Shown one piece after another: positions 33,601 to 48,600 of a DNA stretch of 64,000 nt; positions within the stretch are counted from its first letter, which is position 1; every line of letters begins with the position of its first letter. This stretch comes from Yamagishiella unicocca (Eukaryota; Chlorophyta; Chlorophyceae; Chlamydomonadales; Volvocaceae): positions 374,501 to 438,500 of the forward strand of contig BDSL01000083.1 in assembly GCA_003116995.1 (NCBI GenBank). The letters run 5' to 3'. Position numbers and translations under genes: made by a program. Under the pieces are notes generated by a model. That model did not search any database. It saw only the letters and a program-made list of their open reading frames with translations, and was not told the DNA's origin.

Positions 33601-36600
33601 ACAGGTGCAGTGCCTTGACCAAATTGCACCAAACTTGCGCTTTGATCTTTCAATAATATTTATAATCAATACCGCAAGATTTGCGGCCAGCAGCAAACCG
33701 CAAGAGGTACCTGAACATGGCCATGGTGGTTAGCAAAGCACAGAGCAATGAGCTAACTGCCCAGGTTTACCTTATCCTACAGGTGCAGTGCCTTGACCAA
33801 ATGGCACCATACTTGCGCTTTATCCTTTCAATGATATTTTTAATCAAACTGAAAGATTTGGGGCCAGCAGCAAACCGCAAGAGGTACCCGAAAATGGCCA
33901 TGGTGGTTAGCAAAGCACAGAGCAACGAGCTAACTGTCCAGGTTTGCCTTATCCTACAGGTGCAGTGCCTTGACCAAATGGCACCAAACTTGCGCTTTGA
34001 CCTTTCAATGATATTTATAATCAATAACGAAAGATTTGGGGCCAGCAGCAAACCGCAAGAAGGACCTGAAAATGGCCATGGTGGTTAGCAAAGCACAGAG
34101 CAACGGGCTAGCCGCCCATGTTTGCCTTGTCCTACAAGTGCAGTGCCTTAACAAAATGGCACCAAACTTGCACTTTGACCTTTCAATGATATTTACAATC
34201 AATACCGAAAGATTTGGGGCCAGCAGGAAACCGCAAGAGGTACCCGAAAATGGCCATGGTGGTTAGCAAAGCACAGAGCAACGGGCTAACTGCCCAGGTT
34301 TGCCTTATCCTACAGGTGCAGTGCCTTGACCAAATGGCACCAAACTTGCGCTTTGACCTTTCAATGATATTTATAATCAATACCGAAAGATTTGGGGCCA
34401 GCAGCAAACCGCAAGAGGTACCCGAAAATGGCTATGGTGGTTAGCAAAGCACAGAGCAACGGGCTAACAGCCTAGGTTTGCCTTGTCCTACAAGTGCAGT
34501 GCCTTGACAAAATGGCACCAAACTTGCGCTTTGATCTTTCCATGATATTTTTAATCGATACCGAAAGATTTGGGGCCAGCAGCAAACCGCAAGAGGTACC
34601 TGAAAATGGCCATGGTGGTTAGCAAAGCACAGAGCAACGAGCTAACAGCCCAGGTTTGCCTTATCCTACAGGTGCAGTGCCTTGACCAAATCGCACCAAA
34701 CTTGCGCTTTGATCTTTCAATGATATTTATAATCAATACCGAAAGATTTGGGGCCAGCAGCAAACCGCAAGAGGTACCCGAAAATGGCCATGGTGGTTAG
34801 CAAAGCACAGAGCAACGGGCTAACTGCCCAGGTTTGCCTTGTCCTACAGGTGCAGTGCCTTGACCAAATGGCACCAAACTTGCGCTTTGACCTTTCAATG
34901 ATATTTACAATCAATACCGAAAGATTTGGGGCCAGCAGCAAACCGCAAGAGGTACCCGAAAATGGCCATGGTGGTTAGCAAAGCACAGAGCAACGAGCTA
35001 ACTGCCCAGGTTTGCCTTATCCTACAGGTGCAGTGCCTTGACCAAATGGCACCAAACTTGCGCTTTGACCCTTCAATGATATTTATAATCAATAACGAAA
35101 GATTTGGGGCCAGCAGCAAACCGCAAGAGGTACCCGAAAATGGCCATGGTGGTTAGCAAAGCACAGAGCAACGGGCTAACTGCCCAGGTTTGCCTTGTCC
35201 TACAAGTGCAGTGCCTTGACCAAATGGCACCAAACTTGCACTTTGACCTTTCAATGATATTTACAATCAATACCGAAAGATTTGGGGCCAGCAGGAAACC
35301 GCAAGAGGTACCCGAAAATGGCCATGGTGGTTAGCAAAGCACAGAGCAACGAGTTAGCTGCCCATGTTTGCCTTATCCTACAGGTGCAGTGCCTTAACAA
35401 AATTGCACCAAACGTGCGCTTTGATCTTTCCATGATATTTTTAATCAATACCGAAAGATTTGGGGCCAGCAGCAAACCGCAAGAAGGACCTGAAAATGGC
35501 CATGGTGGTTAGCAAAGCACAGAGCAACGAGTTAGCTGCCCAGGTTTGGCTTATCCTACAGGTGCAGTGCCTTGACCAAATGGCACCAAACTTGCGCTTT
35601 GACCTTTCAATGATATTTATAATCAATACTGAAAGATTTGGGGCCAGCAGCAAACCGCAAGAGGTACCCGAAAATGGCCATGGTGGTTAGCAAAGCACAG
35701 AGCAACGGGCTAACTGGCCAGGTTTGCCTTATCCTACAGGTGCAGTGCCTTGACCAAATGGCACCAAACTTGCGCTTTGACCTTTCAATGATATTTATAA
35801 TCAATACCGAAAGATTTGGGGCCAGCAGCAAACCGCAAGAGGTACCCGAAAATGGCTATGGTGGTTAGCAAAGCACAGAGCAACGGGCTAACAGCCTAGG
35901 TTTGCCTTGTCCTACAAGTGCAGTGCCTTGACGAAATGGCACCAAACTTGCGCTTTGATCTTTCCATGATATTTTTAATCGATACCGAAAGATTTGGGGC
36001 CAGCAGAAAACCGCAAGAGGTACCTGAAAATGGCCATGGTGGTTAGCAAAGCACAGAGCAACGAGCTAACTGCCCAGGTTTGCCTTATCCTACAGGTGCA
36101 GTGCCTTGACCAAATGGCACCAAACTTGCGCTTTGATCTTTCAATGATATTTATAATCAATACCGAAAGATTTGGGGCCAGCAGCAAACCGCAAGAGGTA
36201 CCCGAAAATGGCCATGGTGGTTAGCAAAGCACAGAGCAACGGGCTAACTGCCCAGGTTTGCCTTGTCCTACAGGTGCAGTGCCTTGACCAAATGGCACCA
36301 AACTTGCGCTTTGACCTTTCAATGATATTTACAATCAATACCGAAAGATTTGGGGCCAGCAGCAAACCGCAAGAGGTACCCGAAAATGGCCATGGTGGTT
36401 AGCAAAGCACAGAGCAACGAGCTAACTGCCCAGGTTTGCCTTATCCTACAGGTGCAGTGCCTTGACCAAATGGCACCAAACTTGCGCTTTGACCTTTCAA
36501 TGATATTTATAATCAATACCGAAAGATTTGGGGCCAGCAGCAAACCGCAAGAGGTACCCGAAAATGGCTATGGTGGTTAGCAAAGCACAGAGCAACGGGC

Positions 36601-39600
36601 TAACAGCCTAGGTTTGCCTTGTCCTACAAGTGCAGTGCCTTGACGAAATGGCACCAAACTTGCGCTTTGACCTTTCAATGATATTTACAATCAATACCGA
36701 AAGATTTGGGTCCAGCAGCAAACCGCAAGAAGGACCTGAAAATGGCCATGGTGGTTAGCAAAGCACAGAGCAACGAGTTAGCTGCCCAGGTTTGCCTTAT
36801 CCTACAGGTGCAGTGCCTTGAACAAATGGCACCAATCTTGCGCTTTATCCTTTCAATGATATTTATAATCAATACCGAAAGATTTGGGACCAGCAGCAAA
36901 CCGCAAGAGGTACCCGAAAATGGCCATGGTGGCTAGCAAAGCACAGAGCAACAGGCTAACTGCCCAGGTTTGCCTTGTCCTACAAGTGCAGTGCCTTGAC
37001 CAAATGGCACCAAACTTGCGCTTTGACCTTTCAATGATATTTACAATCAATACCGAAAGATTTGGGGCCAGCAGCAAACCGCAAGAAGGACCTGAAAATG
37101 GCCATGGTGGTTAGCAAAGCACAGAGCAACGAGTTAGCTGCCCAGGTTTGCCTTATCCTACAGGTGCAGTGCCTTGACCAAATGGCACCAAACTTGCGCT
37201 TTGACCTTTCAATGATATTTATAATCAATACTGAAAGATTTGGGGCCAGCAGCAAACCGCAAGAGGTACCCGAAAATGGCCATGGTGGTTAGCATAGCAC
37301 AAAGCAACGGGCTAACTGCCCAGGTTTGCCTTATCCTACAGGTGCAGTGCCTTGACCAAATGGCACCAAACTTGCGCTTTGACCTTTCAATGATATTTAC
37401 AATCAATACCGAAAGATTTGGGGCCAGCAGCAAACCGCAAGAGGTACCCGAAAATGGCCATGGTGGTTAGCATAGCACAAAGCAACGGGCTAACTGCCCA
37501 GGTTTGCCTTGTCCTACAAGTGCAGTGCCTTGACCAAATGGCACCAAACTTGCGCTTTGATCTTTCCATGATATTTTCAATCAATACCGAAAGATTTGGG
37601 GCCAGCACCTGAAAATGGCCATGGTGGTTAGCAAAGCACAGAGCAACGAGTTAGCTGCCCATGTTTGCCTTATCCTACAGGTGCAGTGCCTTAACAAAAT
37701 TTGCACCAAACTTGCACTTTGATCTTTCCATGATATTTTTAATCAATACCGAAAGATTTGGGGCCAGCAGCAAACCGCAAGAAGGACCTGAAAATGGCCA
37801 TGTTAGCAAAGCACAGAGCAACGAGCTAACTGCCCAGGTTTGCCTTGTCCTACAGGTGCAGTGCCATGACCAAATGGCACCAAACTTGCGCTTTGATCTT
37901 TCAATGATATTTATAATCAATACCGAAAGATTTGGGGCCAGCAGCAAACCGCAAGAGGTACCCGAAAATGGCCATGGTGGTTAGCAAAGCACAGAGCAAC
38001 GGGCTAACTGCCCAGGTTTGCCTTGTCCTACAGGTGCAGTGCCTTGACCAAATGGCATTAAACTTGCGCTTAAACCTTTCAATGATATTTACAATCAATA
38101 CCGAAAGATTTGGGGCCAGCAGCAAACCGCAAGAGGTACCTGAAAATGGCCATGGTGGTTAGCAAAGCACAGAGCAACGAGCTAACTGTCCAGGTTTGCC
38201 TTATCCTACAGGTGCAGTGCCTTAACAAAATGGCACCAAACTTGCGCTTTGATCTTTCAATGATATTTACAATCAATACCGAAAGATTTGGGGCCAGCAG
38301 CAAACCGCAAGAAGGACCTGAAAATGGCCATGGTGGTTAGCAAAGCACAGAGCAACGGGCTAGCTGCCCATGTTTGCCTTGTCCTACAAGTGCAGTGCCT
38401 TAACAAAATTGAACCAAACTTGCACTTTGATCCTTCAATGATGTCAGTAATCGATACCGAAAGATTTGGGGCCAGCAGCAAACCGCAAGAAGGACCTGAA
38501 AATGGCCATGGTGGTTAGCAAAGCACAGAGCAACGAGTTAGCTGCCCATGTTTGCCTTATCCTACAGGTGCAGTGCCTTAACAAAATTTGCACCAAACTT
38601 GCGCTTTGATCTTTCCATGATATTTTCAATCAATACCGAAAGATTTGGGGCCAGCAGCAAACCGCAAGAAGGACCTGAAAATGGCCATGGTGGTTAGCAA
38701 AGCACAGAGCAACGAGCTAACTGCCCAGGTTTGCCTTGTCCTACAGGTGCAGTGCCTTGACCAAATGGCACCAAACTTGCGCTTTGATCTTTCCATGATA
38801 TTTACAATCAATACCGAAAGATTTGGGGCCAGCAGCAAACCGCAAGAGGTACCCGAAAATGGCTATGGTGGTTAGCAAAGCACAGAGCAACGGGCTAACT
38901 GCCTAGGTTTGCCTTGTCCTACAAGTGCAGTGCCTTGACGAAATGGCACCAAACTTGCGCTTTGATCTTTCCATGATATTTTTAATCGATACCGAAAGAT
39001 TTGGGGCCAGCAGCAAACCGCAAGATGTACCTGAAAATGGCCATGGTGGTTAGCAAAGCACAGAGCAACGAGCTAACTGTCCAGGTTTGCCTTATCCTAC
39101 AGGTGCAGTGCCTTGACGAAATGGCACCAAACTTGCGCTTTGACCTTTCAATGATATTTACAATCAATACCGAAAGATTTGGGTCCAGCAGCAAACCGCA
39201 AGAAGGACCTGAAAATGGCCATGGTGGTTAGCAAAGCACAGAGCAACGAGTTAGCTGCCCATGTTTGCCTTATCCTACAGGTGCAGTGCCTTAACAAAAT
39301 TTGCACCAAACTTGCACTTTGATCTTTCCATGATATTTTTAATCAGTACCGAAAGATTTGGGGCCAGCAGCAAACCGCAAGAGGTACCTGAAAATGGCCA
39401 TGTTAGCAAAGCACAGAGCAACGAGCTAACTGCCCAGGTTTGCCTTGTCCTACAGGTGCAGTGCCATGACCAAATGACACCAAACTTGCGCTTTGATCTT
39501 TCAATGATATTTATAATCAATACCGAAAGATTTGGGGCCAGCAGCAAACCGCAAGAGGTACCCGAAAATGGCCATGGTGGTTAGCAAAGCACAGAGCAAC

Positions 39601-42600
39601 GGGCTAACTGCCCAGGTTTGCCTTGTCCTACAGGTGCAGTGCCTTGACCAAATGGCACCAAACTTGCGCTTTGACCTTTCAATGATATTTATAATCAATA
39701 CCGAAAGATTTGGGGCCAGCAGCAAACCGCAAGAGGTACCTGAAAATGGCCATGGTGGTTAGCAAAGCACAGAGCAACAAGCTAACTGTCCAGGTTTGCC
39801 TTATCCTACAGGTGCAGTGCCTTAACAAAATGGCACCAAACTTGCGCTTTGATCTTTCAATGATATTTACAATCAATACCGAAAGATTTGGGGCCAGCAG
39901 CAAACCGCAAGAAGGACCTGAAAATGGCCATGGTGGTTAGCAAAGCACAGAGCAACGGGCTAGCTGCCCATGTTTGCCTTGTCCTACAAGTGCAGTGCCT
40001 TAACAAAATTGCACCAAACTTGCACTTTGATCCTTCAATGATGTCAATAATCAATACCGAAAGATTTGGGGCCAGCAGCAAACCGCAAGAAGGACCTGAA
40101 AATGGCCATGGTGGTTAGCAAAGCACAGAGCAACGAGTTAGCTGCCCATGTTTGCCTTATCCTACAGGTGCAGTGCCTTAACAAAATTTGCACCAAACTT
40201 GCGCTTTGATCTTTCCATGATATTTTCAATCAATACCGAAAGATTTGGGGCCAGCAGCAAACCGCAAGAAGGACCTGAAAATGGCCATGGTGGTTAGCAA
40301 AGCACAGAGCAACGAGCTAACTGCCCAGGTTTGCCTTGTCCTACAGGTGCAGTGCCTTGACCAAATGGCACCAAACTTGCGCTTTGATCTTTCCATGATA
40401 TTTACAATCAATACCGAAAGATTTGGGGCCAGCAGCAAACCGCAAGAGGTACCCGAAAATGGCCATGGTGGTTAGCATAGCACAGAGCAACGGGCTAACT
40501 GCCCAGGTTTGCCTTGTCCTACAGGTGCAGTGCCTTGACGAAATGGCACCAAACTTGCGCTTTGATCTTTCAATGATATTTACAATCAATACCGAAAGAT
40601 TTGGGGCCAGCAGCAAACCGCAAGAGGTACCCGAAAATGTCCATGGTGGTTAGCAAAGCACAGAGCAACGGGCTAACTGCCTAGGTTTGCCTTGTCCTAC
40701 AAGTGCAGTGCCTTGACGAAATGGCACCAAACTTGCGCTTTGATCTTTCCATGATATTTTTAATCGACACCGAAAGATTTGGGGCCAGCAGCAAACCGCA
40801 AGAAGGACCTGAAAATGGCCATGGTGGTTAGCAAAGCACAGAGCAACGAGTTAGCTGCCCAGGTTTGCCTTATCCTACAGGTGCAGTGCCTTAACAAAAT
40901 GGCACCAAACTTGCGCTTTGATCTTTCCATGATATTTTTAATCGATACCGAAAGATTTGGGGCCAGCAGCAAACCGCAAGAGGTACCTGAAAATGGCCAT
41001 GGTGGTTAGCAAAGCACAGAGCAACGAGTTAGCTGCCCAGGTTTGCCTTATCCTACAGGTGCAGTGCCTTGACCAAATGGCACCAAACTTGCGCTTTGAC
41101 CTTTCAATGATATTTATAATCAATACTGAAAGATTTGGGGCCAGCAGCAAACCGCAAGAGGTACCCGAAAATGGCCATGGTGGTTAGCATAGCACAAAGC
41201 AACGGCCTAACTGCCCAGGTTTGCCTTTTCCTACAGGTGCAGTGCCTTGACCAAATGGCACCAAACTTGCGCTTTGACCTTTCAATGATATTTATAATCA
41301 ATACCGAAAGATTTGGGGCCAGCAGCAAACCGCAAGAGGTACCCGAAAATGGCCATGGTGGTTAGCAAAGCACAGAGCAACGGGCTAACTGCCCAGGTTT
41401 GCCTTGTCCTACAAGTGCAGTGCCTTGACCAAATGGCACCAAACTTGCGCTTTGACCTTTCAATGATATTTATAATCAATACCGAAAGATTTGGGGCCAG
41501 CAGCAAACCGCAAGAGGTACCCGAAAATGGCTATGGTGGTTAGCAAAGCACAGAGCAACGGGCTAACTGCCTAGGTTTGCCTTGTCCTACAAGTGCAGTG
41601 CCTTGACGAAATGGCACCAAACTTGCGCTTTGATCTTTCCATGATATTTTTAATCGATACCGAAAGATTTGGGGCCAGCAGCAAACCGCAAGAAGGACCT
41701 GAAAATGGCCATGGTGGTTAGCAAAGCACAGAGCAACGAGTTAGCTGCCCAGGTTTGCCTTATCCTACAGGTGCAGTGCCTTAACAAAATGGCACCAAAC
41801 TTGCGCTTTGATCTTTCCATGATATTTTTAATCGATACCGAAAGATTTGGGGCCAGCAGCAAACCGCAAGAGGTACCTGAAAATGGCCATGGTGGTTAGC
41901 AAAGCACAGAGCAACGAGTTAGCTGCCCAGGTTTGCCTTATCCTACAGGTGCAGTGCCTTGACCAAATGGCACCAAACTTGCGCTTTGACCTTTCAATGA
42001 TATTTATAATCAATACTGAACGATTTGGGGCCAGCAGCAAACCGCAAGAGGTACCCGAAAATGGCCATGGTGGTTAGCATAGCACAAAGCAACGGGCTAA
42101 CTGCCCAGGTTTGCATTGTCCTACAAGTGCAGTGCCTTGACCAAATGGCACCAAACTTGCGCTTTGATCTTTCCATGATATTTTCAATCAATCCCGAAAG
42201 ATTTGGGGCCAGCACCTGAAAATGGCCATGGTGGTTAGCAAAGCACAGAGCAACGGGCTAACTGCCCAGGTTTGCCTTGTCCTACAGGTGCAGTGCCTTG
42301 ACCAAATGGCACCAAACTTGCGCTTTGATCTTTCAATGATATTTATAATCAATACCGAAAGATTTGGGGCCAGCAGCAAACCGCAAGAGGTACCCGAAAA
42401 TGGCCATGGTGGTTAGCAAAGCACAGAGCAACGGGCTAACTGCCCAGGTTTGCCTTGTCCTACAGGTGCAGTGCCTTGACCAAATGGCACCAAACTTGCG
42501 CTTTGACCTTTCAATGATATTTACAATCAATACCGAAAGATTTGGGGCCAGCAGCTAACCGCACGAGGTACCTGAAAATGGCCATGGTGGTTAGCAAAGC

Positions 42601-45600
42601 ACAGAGCAACGAGCTAACTGTCCAGGTTTGCCTTATCCTACAGGTGCAGTGCCTTAACAAAATGGCACCAAACTTGCGCTTTGATCTTTCAATGATATTT
42701 ACAATCAATACCGAAAGATTTGGGGCCAGCAGCAAACCGCAAGAAGGACCTGAAAATGGCCATGGTGGTTAGCAAAGCACAGAGCAACAGGCTAGCTGCC
42801 CATGTTCGCCTTGTCCTACAAGTGCAGTGCCTTAACAAAATTGCACCAAACTTGCACTTTGATCTTTCCATGATATTTTCAATCAATACCGAAAGATTTG
42901 GGGCCAGCAGCAAACCGCAAGAAGGACCTGAAAATGGCCATGGTGGTTAGCAAAGCACAGAGCAACGAGCTAACTGCCCAGGTTTGCCTTGTCCTACAGG
43001 TGCAGTGCCTTGACCAAATGGCACCAAACTTGCGCTTTGATCTTTCCATGATATTTACAATCAATACCGAAAGATTTGGGGCCAGCAGCAAACCGCAAGA
43101 GGTACCCGAAAATGGCCATGGTGGTTAGCATAGCACAGAGCAACGGGCTAACTGCCCAGGTTTGCCTTGTCCTACAGGTGCAGTGCCTTGACGAAATGGC
43201 ACCAAACTTGCGCTTTGATCTTTCAATGATATTTACAATCAATACCGAAAGATTTGGGGCCTGCAGCAAACCGCAAGAGGTACCTGAAAATGGCCATGGT
43301 GGTTAGCAAAGCACAGAGCAACGAGCTAACTGTCCAGGTTTGCCTTATCCTACAGGTGCAGTGCCTTGACGAAATGGCACCAAACTTGCGCTTTGATCTT
43401 TCAATGATATTTACAATCAATACCGAAAGATTTGGGGCCAGCAGCAAACCACAAGAGGTACCCGAAAATGGCCATGGTGGTTAGCAAAGCACAGAGCAAC
43501 GGGCTAACTGCCCAGGTTTGCCTTGTCCTACAGGTGCAGTGCCTTGACCAAATGGCACCAAACTTGCGCTTTGACCTTTCAATGATATTTACAATCAATA
43601 CCGAAAGATTTGGGGCCAGCAGCTAACCGCACGAGGTACCTGAAAATGGCCATGGTGGTTAGCAAAGCACAGAGCAACGAGCTAACTGTCCAGGTTTGCC
43701 TTATCCTACAGGTGCAGTGCCTTAACAAAATGGCACCAAACTTGCGCTTTGATCTTTCAATGATATTTACAATCAATACCGAAAGATTTGGGGCCAGCAG
43801 CAAACCGCAAGAAGGACCTGAAAATGGCCATGGTGGTTAGCAAAGCACAGAGCAACAGGCTAGCTGCCCATGTTCGCCTTGTCCTACAAGTGCAGTGCCT
43901 TAACAAAATTGCACCAAACTTGCACTTTGATCTTTCCATGATATTTTCAATCAATACCGAAAGATTTGGGGCCAGCAGCAAACCGCAAGAAGGACCTGAA
44001 AATGGCCATGGTGGTTAGCAAAGCACAGAGCAACGAGCTAACTGCCCAGGTTTGCCTTGTCCTACAGGTGCAGTGCCTTGACCAAATGGCACCAAACTTG
44101 CGCTTTGATCTTTCCATGATATTTACAATCAATACCGAAAGATTTGGGGCCAGCAGCAAACCGCAAGAGGTACCCGAAAATGGCCATGGTGGTTAGCATA
44201 GCACAGAGCAACGGGCTAACTGCCCAGGTTTGCCTTGTCCTACAGGTGCAGTGCCTTGACGAAATGGCACCAAACTTGCGCTTTGATCTTTCAATGATAT
44301 TTACAATCAATACCGAAAGATTTGGGGCCTGCAGCAAACCGCAAGAGGTACCTGAAAATGGCCATGGTGGTTAGCAAAGCACAGAGCAACGAGCTAACTG
44401 TCCAGGTTTGCCTTATCCTACAGGTGCAGTGCCTTGACGAAATGGCTCCAAACTTGCGCTTTGATCTTTCAATGATATTTACAATCAATACCGAAAGATT
44501 TGGGGCCAGCAGCAAACCACAAGAGGTACCCGAAAATGGCCATGGTGGTTAGCAAAGCACAGAGCAACGGGCTAACTGTCCAGGTTTGCCTTATCCTACA
44601 AGTGCAGTGCCTTGACGAAATGGCACCAAACTTGCGCTTTGACCTTTCAATGATATTTATAATCAATACCGAAAGATTTGGGGCCAGCAGCAAACCGCAA
44701 GAGGTACCCGAAAATGGCCATGGTGGTTAGCAAAGCACAGAGCAACGGGCTAACTGCCCAGGTTTGCCTTGTCCTACAGGTGCAGTGCCTTGACCAAATG
44801 GCACCAAACTTGCGCTTTGACCTTTCAATGATATTTACAATCAATACCGAAAGATTTGGGGCCAGCAGCAAACCGCAAGAGGTACCCGAAAATGGCCATG
44901 GTGGTTAGCAAAGCACAGAGCAACGGGCTAACTGTCCAGGTTTGCCTTATCCTACAAGTGCAGTGCCTTGACGAAATGGCACCAAACTTGCGCTTTGACC
45001 TTTCAATGATATTTACAATCAGTACCGAAAGATTTGGGGCCAGCATCAAACCGCAAGAGGTACCCGAAAATGGCCATGGTGGTTAGCAAAGCACAGAGCA
45101 ACGAGTTAGCTGCCCAGGTTTGCCTTATCCTACAGGTGCAGTGCCTTGACCAAATGGCACCAAACTTGCGCTTTGACCTTTCAATGATATTTATAATCAA
45201 TACTGAACGATTTGGGGCCAGCAGCAAACCGCAAGAGGTACCCGAAAATGGCCATGGTGGTTAGCATAGCACAAAGCAACGGGCTAACTGCCCAGGTTTG
45301 CCTTTTCCTACAGGTGCAGTGCCTTGACCAAATGGCACCAAACTTGCGCTTTGACCTTTCAATGATACTTATAATCAATACTGAAAGATTTGGGGCCAGC
45401 AGCAAACCGCAAGAGGTACCCGAAAATGGCCATGGTGGTTAGCATAGCACAAAGCAACGGGCTAACTGCCCAGGTTTGCATTGTCCTACAAGTGCAGTGC
45501 CTTGACCAAATGGCACCAAACTTGCGCTTTGATCTTTCAATGATATTTACAATCAATACCGAAAGATTTGGGGCCAGCACCTGAAAATGGCCATGGTGGT

Positions 45601-48600
45601 TAGCAAAGCACAGAGCAACGGGCTAACTGCCCAGGTTTGCCTTGTCCTACAGGTGCAGTGCCTTGACCAAATGGCACCAAACTTGCGCTTTGATCTTTCA
45701 ATGATATTTATAATCAATACCGAAAGATTTGGGGCCAGCAGCAAACCGCAAGAGGTACCCGAAAATGGCCATGGTGGTTAGCAAAGCACAGAGCAACGGG
45801 CTAACTGCCCAGGTTTGCCTTGTCCTACAGGTGCAGTGCCTTGACCAAATGGCACCAAACTTGCGCTTTGACCTTTCAATGATATTTACAATCAATACCG
45901 AAAGATTTGGGGCCAGCAGCTAACCGCACGAGGTACCTGAAAATGGCCATGGTGGTTAGCAAAGCACAGAGCAACGAGCTAACTGTCCAGGTTTGCCTTA
46001 TCCTACAGGTGCAGTGCCTTAACAAAATGGCACCAAACTTGCGCTTTGATCTTTCAATGATATTTACAATCAATACCGAAAGATTTGGGGCCAGCAGCAA
46101 ACCGCAAGAAGGACCTGAAAATGGCCATGGTGGTTAGCAAAGCACAGAGCAACAGGCTAGCTGCCCATGTTCGCCTTGTCCTACAAGTGCAGTGCCTTAA
46201 CAAAATTGCACCAAACTTGCACTTTGATCTTTCCATGATATTTTCAATCAATACCGAAAGATTTGGGGCCAGCAGCAAACCGCAAGAAGGACCTGAAAAT
46301 GGCCATGGTGGTTAGCAAAGCACAGAGCAACGAGCTAACTGCCCAGGTTTGCCTTGTCCTACAGGTGCAGTGCCTTGACCAAATGGCACCAAACTTGCGC
46401 TTTGATCTTTCCATGATATTTACAATCAATACCGAAAGATTTGGGGCCAGCAGCAAACCGCAAGAGGTACCCGAAAATGGCCATGGTGGTTAGCAAAGCA
46501 CAGAGCAACGGGCTAACTGCCCAGGTTTGCCTTGTCCTACAGGTGCAGTGCCTTGACGAAATGGCACCAAACTTGCGCTTTGATCTTTCAATGATATTTA
46601 CAATCAATACCGAAAGATTTGGGGCCTGCAGCAAACCGCAAGAGGTACCTGAAAATGGCCATGGTGGTTAGCAAAGCACAGAGCAACGAGCTAACTGTCC
46701 AGGTTTGCCTTATCCTACAGGTGCAGTGCCTTGACGAAATGGCACCAAACTTGCGCTTTGATCTTTCAATGATATTTACAATCAATACCGAAAGATTTGG
46801 GGCCAGCAGCAAACCACAAGAGGTACCCGAAAATGGCCATGGTGGTTAGCAAAGCACAGAGCAACGGGCTAACTGTCCAGGTTTGCCTTATCCTACAAGT
46901 GCAGTGCCTTGACGAAATGGCACCAAACTTGCGCTTTGACCTTTCAATGATATTTACAATCAGTACCGAAAGATTTGGGGCCAGCAGCAAACCGCAAGAG
47001 GTACCCGAAAATGGCCATGGTGGTTAGCAAAGCACAGAGCAACGGGCTAACTGCCCAGGTTTGCCTTGTCCTACAGGTGCAGTGCCTTGACCAAATGGCA
47101 CCAAACTTGCGCTTTGACCTTTCAATGATATTTACAATCAGTACCGAAAGATTTGGGGCCAGCAGCAAACCGCAAGAGGTACCCGAAAATGGCCATGGTG
47201 GTTAGCAAAGCACAGAGCAACGGGCTAACTGCCCAGGTTTGCCTTGTCCTACAAGTGTAGTGCCTTGACCAAATGGCACCAAACTTGCACTTTGATCTTT
47301 CAATGATATTTACAATCAATACCGAAAGATTTGGGGCCAGCAGCAAACCGCAAGAGGTACCCGAAAATGGCCATGGTGGTTAGCAAAGCACAGAGCAACG
47401 GGCTAACTGCCCAGGTTTGCCTTGTCCTACAGGTGCAGTGCCTTGACCAAATGGCACCAAACTTGCGCTTTGACCTTTCAATGATATTTACAATCAATAC
47501 CGAAAGATTTGGGGCCAGCAGCAAACCGCAAGAGGTACCCGAAAATGGCCATGGTGGTTAGCAAAGCACAGAGCAACGAGCTAACTGCCCAGGTTTGCCT
47601 TGTCCTACAAGTGCAGTGCCTTGACCAAATGGCACCAAACTTGCACTTTGACCTTTCAATGATATTTACAATCAATACCGAAAGATTTGGGGCCAGCAGG
47701 AAACCGCAAGAGGTACCCGAAAATGGCCATGGTGGTTAGCAAAGCACAGAGCAACGGGCTAACTGCCCAGGTTTGCCTTGTCCTACAGGTGCAGTGCCTT
47801 GACCAAATGGCACCAAACTTGCGCTTTGACCTTTCAATGATATTTACAATCAATGCCGAAAGATTTGGGGCCAGCAGCAAACCGCAAGAGGTACCCGAAA
47901 ATGGCCATGGTGGTTAGCAAAGCACAGAGCAACGGGCTAACTGCCCAGGTTTGCCTTGTCCTACAAGTGCAGTGCCTTGACCAAATGGCACCAAACTTGC
48001 ACTTTGATCTTTCCATGATATGTTTAATCAATACCGAAAGATTTGGGGCCAGCAGCAAACCGCAAGAGGTACCCGAAAATGGCCATGGTGGTTAGCAAAG
48101 CACAGAGCAACGGGCTAACTGCCCAGGTTTGCCTTGTCCTACAGGTGCAGTGCCTTGACCAAATGGCACCAAACTTGCGCTTTGATCTTTCAATGATATT
48201 TACAATCAATACCGAAAGATTTGGGGCCAGCAGCAAACCGCAAGAGGTACCTGAAAATGGCCATGGTGGTTAGCAAAGCACAGAGCAACGAGCTAACTGT
48301 CCAGGTTTGCCTTATCCTACAGGTGCAGTGCCTTGACGAAATGGCACCAAACTTGCGCTTTGATCTTTCAATGATATTTACAATCAATACCGAAAGATTT
48401 GGGGCCAGCAGCAAACCACAAGAGGTACCCGAAAATGGCCATGGTGGTTAGCAAAGCACAGAGCAACGGGCTAACTGCCCAGGTTTGCCTTTTCCTACAG
48501 GTACAGTGCCTTGACGAAATGGCACCAAACTTGCGCTTTGATCTTTCCATGATATTTTTAATCAATACCGAAAGATTTGGGGCCAGCAGCAAACCGCAAG

